Assembly: GCA_017883215.1 (NCBI GenBank)
Contig: JADGOA010000243.1
Span: 1-5,650, forward strand
DNA: 5,650 nt
Direction: 5' to 3'
From: Thermoanaerobaculia bacterium
GTDB taxonomy: Bacteria > Acidobacteriota > Thermoanaerobaculia > Gp7-AA8
Position numbers and translations under genes: made by a program. Under the pieces are notes generated by a model. That model ran no database searches and was not told where the DNA came from. It saw nothing but the letters and a program-made list of their open reading frames with translations. Shown here piece by piece: positions 1-4,901 of this stretch (its first letter is position 1; every line of letters begins with the position of its first letter).

Positions 1-292
1 GAAGGCGCAGGGTCTGTTCGTGGCCATCGGACACACGCCCAACACGCAGCCATTTGCCGGGCAGGTCGATCTCGACGAGCGCGGGTACATCATCCAGCCG
101 CATCGCCACTCGACGGCCACGAACATCCAGGGCGTGTTCGCCTGCGGTGATGCCGTCGACCACATTTACCGGCAGGCCGTCACCGCTGCGGGAAGCGGAT
201 GCCAGGCCGCGCTCGACTGCGAGCGCTGGCTCACGCACGAGCGCATCACCGAACGATGGGGACTGCAGGCCGGAGAGGAGGAACGGGTTTGA
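1..292 (+). CDS. trxB: Thioredoxin reductase, C-terminal part (5' end outside window)
   Basis: This is the last 96 residues of an NADPH-dependent flavoprotein that reduces thioredoxin in the cytoplasm. The reading frame is open from position 2 and ends in TGA at 290-292. Seen in the sequence: FVAIGHTPNT near the start of the fragment, typical of the end of the NADPH domain of the family, then GVFACGDAVDHIYRQAVTAA followed by GSGCQAALDCERWL. In the family the GD pair binds the FAD ribityl/phosphate part and the YRQA segment packs on the flavin. The redox CxxC lies in the missing upstream part, so activity cannot be judged here. The protein ends about 20 residues after the usual family end, with a polar tail. 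The stop overlaps the TTG start of the next gene (TTGA), which suggests one operon. A ferredoxin-NADP reductase of the same superfamily is the main alternative, but the match to thioredoxin reductase is close. Confidence 0.93.
   Translation, partial: KAQGLFVAIGHTPNTQPFAGQVDLDERGYIIQPHRHSTATNIQGVFACGDAVDHIYRQAVTAAGSGCQAALDCERWLTHERITERWGLQAGEEERV
276..281 (+). promoter_or_regulatory. Shine-Dalgarno site deciding a TTG start
   Basis: A perfect AGGAGG lies inside the end of trxB, within the longer purine stretch GGAGAGGAGG at 272-281. It stands 7 nt before the TTG at 289. This favours TTG 289 as the start of the downstream Rossmann-fold protein over the in-frame ATG at 256, which lacks such a site and would add an Arg/Gly-rich leader that looks like shadow translation of trxB. 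Confidence 0.8.
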
Positions 293-2058
293 TCGCCAGC
301 CGCTCCGCGGACACGATTCTCATTCTGGGTGGCGCCGGCATGGTCGGCGTGCAGGTGGCGCGGCAGGCGGCGCGGGAGGTGCGGCCGTCGCGCATCGTCA
401 TCGCCTCTCTGACCGAGGCGGAGGTGGCCGATGCCATCAGGAGCCTCAAAGCCGAGATCGACGACGTCGAGTTCATCGGCGCGCCGGGCAACATTTTCCT
501 CCCGCAGTCGCTGCAGGGCGTCGACCGTTCGGAGATCCTTTCGAATCGCAAGCACTACGACGCCCTCTTCAACGAGATCTTCTCTCGTGAGGTCGACTTC
601 AAGGAATCGGCGCTCTTCCAGCTGATCGAGCGCTACAGACCGGACGTCATCGTCGACTCGATCAACACCGCCACGGCGATCAGCTACCAGGACGAGTTCA
701 AGATCGCCCAGAAGACCAAGTCCATCCTGGATTTCCTGGAGCAGAAGAAGGGAAGCGTCTCTCACGAAGAGCTCGAACCGCTGTTCGGGGCCGTCCGCGA
801 GCTGATCATCTCCCAGGGCATTCCGCAGATCGCCCGGCACATCCTCTTCCTGCAGCGCGCCCTCGAGCACACCGCCGTCCGCATATACGTGAAGGTCGGG
901 ACGACCGGCACCGGCGGGATGGGCATCAACATCCCGTACACGCACAGCGAGGACAAGCCGTCGCTGCAACTTCTGGCGAAGTCGGCCATCGGATTCGCAC
1001 ACACCGGACTGCTGTTCCTGCTGGCTCGCACGCCGTCGGCGTCGACTGAGAAGCACGGCGCGATCATCAAGGAAGTGAAGCCGGGGGCGATGATCGGATT
1101 CCGCAGCGTGGCCCGGAAGCACATCCGCCTTCGAGGCGAGCGCAACCCGGCGTACCTCGTGAATCCGCGCGAAGAGGAAGTCGGCACCTCGCTCGAGCTC
1201 GTCGATTCGACCGAGGGCAAGTACGGGCGCTTCGAAGATCGCGACGTGCCGATCGAGATCGTCGGCGCGGACACCGGGGAGAACGGTTTCTTCTCGATCG
1301 GCGAGTTCGAGGCCATCACCTACCCGCGGCAGATGGAGTACGTCACTCCTGAGGAAGTTGCGCGCACGGTCGTTCTCGAGATCCTGGGCGCGTCGACCGG
1401 CCGCGACGTTCTCGCCGCCATCGACGGCGCGATCACCGAGCCGAGCTACCGCGCCGGCGTTCTGCGCGAATACGCGGTGCGGGAGATGCACCGCTTCGAG
1501 GCCGATCTCCAGGACGAGGTCCTCCCCTCGATCGCCATCGGCCATCTCGGACCTCCGAAGCTCTCGAAGCTTCTGGCCGAGGCGTACCTGATCCTCAACG
1601 CCGCAGGGACGGACGAGATCAGCGCGATCCGGAAGATGGAACCGCCAGAGATGCAGCGGCGCGTGGAGGCGTATGTCGCCGCGAACCCGCGGATCGTCAG
1701 CCAGATCACGACCATCGGCATTCCCATTCTGCGCGAGCGCAACGGGAAGATCGTTTTGACGCGCGGGCCGAAGATCAGCATCCCCCCCGCCGGGCCGAAT
1801 GCCACGAGCGTACCGATCGATCGCGGCGCGGTCGAAAAGTACGCGCTCAACGGATGGGTCGACCTCCGCGTGTCGAACTTCGAACGGTGGCATCAGCGGC
1901 TGCACGCCATCACCTCCCCCGACCTCCGCAAGGAAGGATCCGCCGCCTTCGAGGTCTCCACGTATCCGTCGCAGCGCTTCGTGCCGGGAGACATCGTCGG
2001 CTGGCTGCTGACCAACGAGGCCGATGAGCAGGGGATGGTCGGGCGGCGGTTGTACTAA
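289..2058 (+). CDS. NAD(P)-binding Rossmann-fold protein, extended-SDR-like, function unknown
   Basis: A 589-residue protein read from TTG 289. Residues 9-25 form a beta strand plus the glycine motif GGAGMVG (14-20), the GGxGxxG dinucleotide-binding signature of short-chain dehydrogenases and NAD-dependent epimerases. Residues 118-132 (PDVIVDSINTATAIS) resemble the strand-4 segment of extended SDRs, which often reads PDxVxHxAA. I cannot find the catalytic YxxxK: the nearest candidate, SYQDEFK, has the wrong spacing. A second glycine-rich block, GTTGTGGMGINIPYTHSE (204-221), is followed by a hydrophobic stretch around 231-247. The C-terminal 340 residues carry no motif I can name, and the whole is roughly twice the length of a normal SDR. 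There is no signal peptide, so it is probably cytosolic. The 4-nt TTGA overlap with trxB implies translational coupling. An oxidoreductase or epimerase-like role is inference from the fold only; a non-catalytic nucleotide-binding protein is also possible. Confidence 0.8.
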   Translation: MIASRSADTILILGGAGMVGVQVARQAAREVRPSRIVIASLTEAEVADAIRSLKAEIDDVEFIGAPGNIFLPQSLQGVDRSEILSNRKHYDALFNEIFSREVDFKESALFQLIERYRPDVIVDSINTATAISYQDEFKIAQKTKSILDFLEQKKGSVSHEELEPLFGAVRELIISQGIPQIARHILFLQRALEHTAVRIYVKVGTTGTGGMGINIPYTHSEDKPSLQLLAKSAIGFAHTGLLFLLARTPSASTEKHGAIIKEVKPGAMIGFRSVARKHIRLRGERNPAYLVNPREEEVGTSLELVDSTEGKYGRFEDRDVPIEIVGADTGENGFFSIGEFEAITYPRQMEYVTPEEVARTVVLEILGASTGRDVLAAIDGAITEPSYRAGVLREYAVREMHRFEADLQDEVLPSIAIGHLGPPKLSKLLAEAYLILNAAGTDEISAIRKMEPPEMQRRVEAYVAANPRIVSQITTIGIPILRERNGKIVLTRGPKISIPPAGPNATSVPIDRGAVEKYALNGWVDLRVSNFERWHQRLHAITSPDLRKEGSAAFEVSTYPSQRFVPGDIVGWLLTNEADEQGMVGRRLY

Positions 2059-2069
2059 CAGAACGCAAA

Positions 2070-2087
2070 CGCCGCCCGAGGGCGGCG
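2070..2087 (-). terminator. GC hairpin, likely rho-independent terminator of the M23 peptidase gene
   Basis: CGCCGCC (2070-2076) pairs with GGCGGCG (2081-2087) around a CGAG loop. Read on the minus strand, the hairpin lies 27 nt beyond the peptidase stop and is followed by TTTGCGTTCTGTT, a moderately T-rich tail. On the plus strand the hairpin is followed by CTGGACGAGG, with no T run, so it is a poor intrinsic terminator for the trxB unit, although the stem could still slow polymerase from that side. It fills most of the 56-nt gap between the two convergent genes. Confidence 0.65.
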
Positions 2088-2114
2088 CTGGACGAGGGGT
2101 CTGCGGGATGCGTG

Positions 2115-3005
2115 CTAGAACGCGTTGAGAATGTACTCGAGCGGGTTGACGGGGTTGTTGTTGAGGCGAACCTCGTAATGAAGGTGCGGTCCGGTCGAGC
2201 GGCCGGTCGTGCCGACGTAGCCGATGACGTCGCCACGCTTCACGTGCGCGCCCGGCTTCACTGCGAAGCTGGAGAGATGGCCGTAGCGCGTCGAGTAGCC
2301 GCTGAACGGATGCATCAGGTAGATGACATTGCCGTAGCCGTTCGCCCACTCCGCCTTGATGACAATGCCATCGGCCGGGGCATGGACCGGTTGGCCGACG
2401 GCCGAGGAGATGTCGACGGCGTTGTGAGTGCCAGGCTCGCCGGTGAACGGATCGGACCGGCCGCCGAAGCCATCCGTGAGAATGCCGTGGACTGGAGCGA
2501 TCGACGGGGTGGACGAGAAGAGCTGATTCTGCGCTTCGAACTTCTTCTCGAGCAGCGAGAGCTCGCCCTGAAGCCGGTGCGAGCGGTAGGTCATCTTGTC
2601 GACGTCGTCGCGGTAGGGGCGGTAGGGGCTGACCTGGAGCTCGTCGCTCTGCCGCAGGCCGCCCACGCCGCCCTGGCTGGTTTCGTCCTGGTTGGCGATG
2701 CCGGCGATGATGGCCAGCTTCTTGGTGCGGAGCTCGACCGTCTGGAGCTGGTTGCGGAGGGATTCGACGGACTTGCTGAACTGTTCGTTGGCCGACTGCA
2801 GCTGGTGGTTCTCGTCGCGGAGCTTGCTGAGCTCGTGGGTCTGTGAGAGGGAGGTGAAGTACTGGACCGAGAAGAAGGTCGAGAGGCAGAGAGACGAGGT
2901 CAGGACCGACACCAGGGAAAAGAGCAGGCGGTGCGATACCTTCAACTTCCGGAATTTGGCCCGCGCGTGCGGGACAAAGATGATCGTTGAGTAACGCTTG
3001 TCCAT
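2115..3005 (-). CDS. Membrane-anchored M23 (LytM-type) metallopeptidase with coiled coil
   Basis: A 296-residue protein predicted to cut peptidoglycan cross-links at the outer face of the cytoplasmic membrane. Order of parts: a basic N-terminal segment (1-26, including RAKFRKLKVSHR), one hydrophobic segment (about 27-50) that should act as an uncleaved anchor, a charged heptad-like coiled coil (about 55-98, and again about 135-162), a polar linker, then an M23 domain (about 170-293). All metal and catalytic residues of the family are visible: H194 and D198 in THNAVD, H243 in RYGHLS, and H274 and H276 in GPHLHYEV. An active zinc endopeptidase is therefore likely, unlike the degenerate EnvC/NlpD activators. 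ATG 3005 is preceded by GGAG (3011-3014) at 5-nt spacing. The gene stands alone, with its own promoter upstream and a hairpin after it. The coiled-coil plus M23 layout resembles cell-shape or division-related peptidases; the exact role is inferred. Confidence 0.92.
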   Translation of the reverse strand: MDKRYSTIIFVPHARAKFRKLKVSHRLLFSLVSVLTSSLCLSTFFSVQYFTSLSQTHELSKLRDENHQLQSANEQFSKSVESLRNQLQTVELRTKKLAIIAGIANQDETSQGGVGGLRQSDELQVSPYRPYRDDVDKMTYRSHRLQGELSLLEKKFEAQNQLFSSTPSIAPVHGILTDGFGGRSDPFTGEPGTHNAVDISSAVGQPVHAPADGIVIKAEWANGYGNVIYLMHPFSGYSTRYGHLSSFAVKPGAHVKRGDVIGYVGTTGRSTGPHLHYEVRLNNNPVNPLEYILNAF

Positions 3006-3010
3006 TCTTG

Positions 3011-3014
3011 CTCC
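3011..3014 (-). promoter_or_regulatory. Ribosome binding site of the M23 peptidase gene
   Basis: On the minus strand the sequence reads CTGGAGCAAGAATG. The GGAG core sits 5 nt before the ATG at 3005-3003, supporting that start. Confidence 0.65.
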
Positions 3015-3055
3015 AGTTCACCTAAACGTGGGGTGACGGCCCGTTGTGAGGGCGT

Positions 3056-3084
3056 ATTCTTATGAATCGAGCGGGGTGAGTCAA
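3056..3084 (-). promoter_or_regulatory. Sigma70-like promoter of the M23 peptidase gene
   Basis: On the minus strand a -35 box TTGACT (3084-3079, five of six consensus bases) is followed after 17 nt by a -10-like AAGAAT (3061-3056, four of six). Transcription would begin near 3049 and give a leader of roughly 45 nt. The -35 match and the spacing are good and the -10 is modest. The site lies in the AT-richer intergenic region, where a promoter is expected. Confidence 0.5.
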
Positions 3085-3177
3085 CCCAAAACAGGGCCGA
3101 AAAGCGCACAATTTTGTAAGGTGTGCAGAATGGTGCAAGTGCTCACAAGAAAAGGACTTCCGGGGCAGAATTATGAT

Positions 3178-3192
3178 GTAATAGCATATTAC
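3178..3192. repeat. Perfect 15-bp inverted repeat, possible operator
   Basis: GTAATA (3178-3183) and TATTAC (3187-3192) are exact reverse complements around a GCA spacer. The repeat directly follows the TATGAT hexamer at 3172-3177, so on the plus strand it would cover the transcription start of that candidate promoter. Such placement fits a dimeric repressor site. The arms are AT-rich, so as RNA it would be a weak hairpin; a DNA site is the better reading. No regulator is identified and chance occurrence is possible. Confidence 0.4.
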
Positions 3193-3349
3193 CTCCGTCA
3201 ATACGCCGCTCTGCGGTCACGACTCACAATAACTTTATTCGACCCCAGCGTATGCTCACGGCTGTCAGTGTCCTGGATCACCAAGTTGAAGTAGACTCCC
3301 CGGACTCAAATCACCTCGTTTTTTTCTCCGCAGCTTCTCGGAATTCATC

Positions 3350-3353
3350 GGAG
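3350..3353 (+). promoter_or_regulatory. Ribosome binding site of the deaminase gene
   Basis: GGAG at 3350-3353 stands 6 nt before ATG 3360. It picks this start over the in-frame ATG at 3252, whose extra 36 residues are Ser/Pro-rich and do not look like any part of the deaminase family. Confidence 0.6.
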
Positions 3354-3359
3354 CCCCCA

Positions 3360-3797
3360 ATGCGCGCTGGTTGGAATGAGTACTTCATGGGCATCGCCCA
3401 TCAGGCGGCCACCCGCTCGACCTGCCCCCGCAAACACGTCGGAGCCGTCATCGTGCGCGACCGAACGGTCCTCTCGACCGGCTACAACGGCTCGCTCCGC
3501 GGCATGCCTCACTGCGAAGACGACGGCTGCCTGATGGAAGAGGGCCACTGCGTCCAGACCGTCCACGCCGAGGCAAACGCCATCCTCCAGGCGGCCAAGA
3601 ATGGGGTGTCCGTCGATGGCGGCGAGCTCTACACAACCGCCTCCCCCTGCTGGAACTGCTTCAAGCTGATCGCGAACGCCGGCATCCGTCGGATCTACTA
3701 CGGCGAGTTCTACCGCGACGAGCGATCCCGGCAGGTTGCCGCGCGGATCGGAATCGATCTCGTCGACCTCGGCATGCCCGCTCCCGGGACCGCGTAA
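3360..3797 (+). CDS. dCMP deaminase / cytidine deaminase family zinc enzyme (ComEB-like)
   Basis: A 145-residue cytosolic enzyme likely to deaminate dCMP to dUMP, the substrate of thymidylate synthase. The N-terminal WNEYFMGIAHQAATRSTCPR followed by KHVGAVIV is a signature of the deoxycytidylate deaminase family. Zinc ligands are visible: H69 and the proton-shuttling E71 in HAEANAI, and C97 and C100 in PCWNC. GYNGSLRGMPHC (41-52) is the substrate-side loop. C22, C52, C57, H63, C64 and H68 form an extra cluster of possible metal ligands, as in dCMP deaminases that carry a second, structural zinc. ATG 3360 is chosen because GGAG precedes it and because the family homology begins right there; the length suits a compact member. 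It is followed after 11 nt by tsaB, so it is probably the first gene of that unit. A role in DNA uptake, as the ComEB name might suggest, is not supported by any neighbour here. Substrate preference among dCMP and related nucleotides cannot be fixed from the sequence. Confidence 0.88.
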   Translation: MRAGWNEYFMGIAHQAATRSTCPRKHVGAVIVRDRTVLSTGYNGSLRGMPHCEDDGCLMEEGHCVQTVHAEANAILQAAKNGVSVDGGELYTTASPCWNCFKLIANAGIRRIYYGEFYRDERSRQVAARIGIDLVDLGMPAPGTA

Positions 3798-3808
3798 TCG
3801 GATCCACC

Positions 3809-4456
3809 ATGCTGACTCTGGCCATCGACACCTCCCTGCCGATCCTTTCAGTGGCTCTTCTCTCCGATCGGCTGCTGATCGGTTCGATCGCCATGGAGGG
3901 GAAGGGCTCACGGAACGAGAAGCTCCTCCCGGCAGTGGACTGGCTATTGAGCGAGAGCGGCACTGACCGGCATGCCATCGGCCTCTTCGCCGTCACGCGC
4001 GGCCCCGGCTCATTCACCGGCGTCCGGATCGGCCTGGCGACGATCCAGGGGCTGGCGCTCGCTCTCGGCCGTCCGGTCTGCGCGATGTCGACGCACGAGG
4101 CGATCGCGCTCGGCGAGGGAGGGTCGCACGACGGCGCCATCCCGGCGCTGGAGAGGACGCTGGTGTGGGACGACGCAGGGCGCGGCGAGGTCTATGTCTC
4201 CCTCTTCGAAGGGCACCACGAGGTGATCGAACCGCGTCTGGCGAGCGAGGAAGAGCGGGATGCGCTCGCGTCGACCGCCGCTCTCGTCATTCCGGTCGCC
4301 GACTTCGCGCAGCACGCGAATGTAGCCGTTGCCTGCGCGCGCCGCGCATTCGAGCTGCTGTCCTCGAAGGATCTGGAGCGATACGCTGACGCCACGCCGA
4401 TCTACGTCCGGTTAGCCGAGGCGGAGGTCAAGCTGCAGCAGAAGCAGAATGGGTGA
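3809..4456 (+). CDS. tsaB: tRNA t6A synthesis protein TsaB (YeaZ)
   Basis: A 215-residue cytosolic member of the ASKHA fold. With TsaD and TsaE it forms the complex that transfers the threonylcarbamoyl group from TC-AMP to A37 of ANN-decoding tRNAs; TsaB is the non-catalytic scaffold that binds TsaD. Seen in the sequence: the N-terminal LAIDTS strand (4-9), the family hallmark RGPGSFTGVRIGLATIQGLA (64-83), GRGEVYVSLFEG (124-135), matching the usual ARxGEVY strand, and the C-terminal PIYVRLAEAEVK. The HSE motif usually found near residue 35 in this family reads RNE here, followed by the expected LLP. Length is normal. ATG 3809 has only a weak GGA upstream, so translation may depend partly on readthrough from the deaminase 11 nt upstream. 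The 3' end overlaps rimI by 8 nt, a common bacterial neighbour pair. tsaD is not in the window. Confidence 0.94.
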   Translation: MLTLAIDTSLPILSVALLSDRLLIGSIAMEGKGSRNEKLLPAVDWLLSESGTDRHAIGLFAVTRGPGSFTGVRIGLATIQGLALALGRPVCAMSTHEAIALGEGGSHDGAIPALERTLVWDDAGRGEVYVSLFEGHHEVIEPRLASEEERDALASTAALVIPVADFAQHANVAVACARRAFELLSSKDLERYADATPIYVRLAEAEVKLQQKQNG

Positions 4457-4901
4457 GCTCGAGATCGCGATCGTAAGGCAGGGTGACATCGACGGCGTTC
4501 ATCGCCTGGAGGTGAGCGCGTTCCCCTCGCCGTGGCGCCGGGAGTTTTTCGAGAGCGAGCTGCACGCCGACGGCCGCTTCAATCTCGTCGTGCGGCGCGG
4601 CGAGGAGGTCGTCGGCTATGTTTTCGCGATGTGGTTCTTCGACGAGATGCACGTGAACAAGATCGCCGTCGCGGAAAGCGAGCGCCGCCGCGGGATCGCC
4701 GCAGAGTTGATGGCACGGTGTCTGGAGTTCGCGCGAGCCAACCGCATCAAGACCATCACGCTGGAGGTGCGGAAGTCGAACACCGGCGCGCAGGAGTTTT
4801 ATCGCCGGCTCGATTTCGAGGCCTCGTACGTGAGGCCGCGGTACTACCCCGACGGCGAAGCGGCCGTGGTCATGACGAAGGACGTCGCGGAGCAGCCTTG
4901 A
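4449..4901 (+). CDS. rimI: Ribosomal protein S18 alanine N-acetyltransferase RimI
   Basis: A 150-residue GNAT acetyltransferase that uses acetyl-CoA to acetylate the N-terminal alanine of ribosomal protein S18. Seen in the sequence: AFPSPWRREFFESEL (24-38), matching the family F-PW-F-EL start; strand VNKIAVAESE and the acetyl-CoA pyrophosphate loop RRRGIA (79-84), where the more usual last residue is G; LEVRKSN (105-111); FYRRLDFE (117-124); and the C-terminal VRPRYYPDGEAAVVM. E106 and Y118 align with the catalytic E103 and Y115 of the enterobacterial enzymes. ATG 4449 lies inside the end of tsaB, with no close Shine-Dalgarno (GGAGG at 4423-4427 is too far), so translational coupling to tsaB is likely. 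The 3' end overlaps the convergent minus-strand gene by 32 nt. Other GNAT enzymes are possible in principle, but motifs and context both point to RimI. Confidence 0.92.
   Translation: MGELEIAIVRQGDIDGVHRLEVSAFPSPWRREFFESELHADGRFNLVVRRGEEVVGYVFAMWFFDEMHVNKIAVAESERRRGIAAELMARCLEFARANRIKTITLEVRKSNTGAQEFYRRLDFEASYVRPRYYPDGEAAVVMTKDVAEQP

Larger units (their letters stand above)
3006..3359. other. Divergent intergenic region (354 nt), AT-richer than its surroundings
   Basis: This gap separates the minus-strand peptidase from the plus-strand deaminase unit. It holds the peptidase promoter, a perfect 15-bp inverted repeat at 3178-3192, a TATGAT at 3172-3177 that could be a plus-strand -10 box (no matching -35 at 17 nt), and seven T at 3319-3325. 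I see no tRNA fold and no classic riboswitch core. A GTG-started open frame from 3046 to 3294 lacks any recognisable motif or good ribosome binding site and is not called. A leader of up to about 170 nt before the deaminase is possible if transcription starts near the palindrome. Confidence 0.6.

Noticed and set aside
199..288. Upstream starts (199 or 256) for the Rossmann protein.
   Set aside because: They add an Arg/Ala/Gly-rich leader read through trxB in another frame, while TTG 289 has a perfect AGGAGG 7 nt before it.
54..590. Plus-strand frame across the trxB/Rossmann junction that might suggest a fused or frameshifted gene.
   Set aside because: The translation is Arg/Ser/Gly-rich with no motif, and the two genes it crosses are intact in their own frames.
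2112..2846. Plus-strand frame of 244 codons opposite the M23 gene.
   Set aside because: Composition is Val/Ala/Asp/Glu-rich shadow translation, and the opposite strand encodes a complete M23 domain.
166..3021. Open frame of 951 codons on the minus strand lying antisense to the Rossmann protein and across the peptidase gene in another frame.
   Set aside because: Its product is rich in Arg, Pro, Ala and Asp with no motif, it overlaps two well-supported genes, and long antisense frames are expected where third positions are mostly G or C.
3206..3216. CCGC-TCT-GCGG small inverted repeat in the leader.
   Set aside because: A 4-bp stem with no T run or conserved context is expected by chance.
3046..3294. 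Small GTG-started plus-strand frame (82 residues) in the divergent intergenic region.
   Set aside because: No recognisable motif, no good ribosome binding site, overlaps the peptidase promoter and the palindrome, and the region is AT-richer than the coding parts.
3252..3359. N-terminal extension of the deaminase from ATG 3252.
   Set aside because: The 36 added residues do not resemble the family, and ATG 3360 has a properly spaced GGAG and begins exactly at the family signature.
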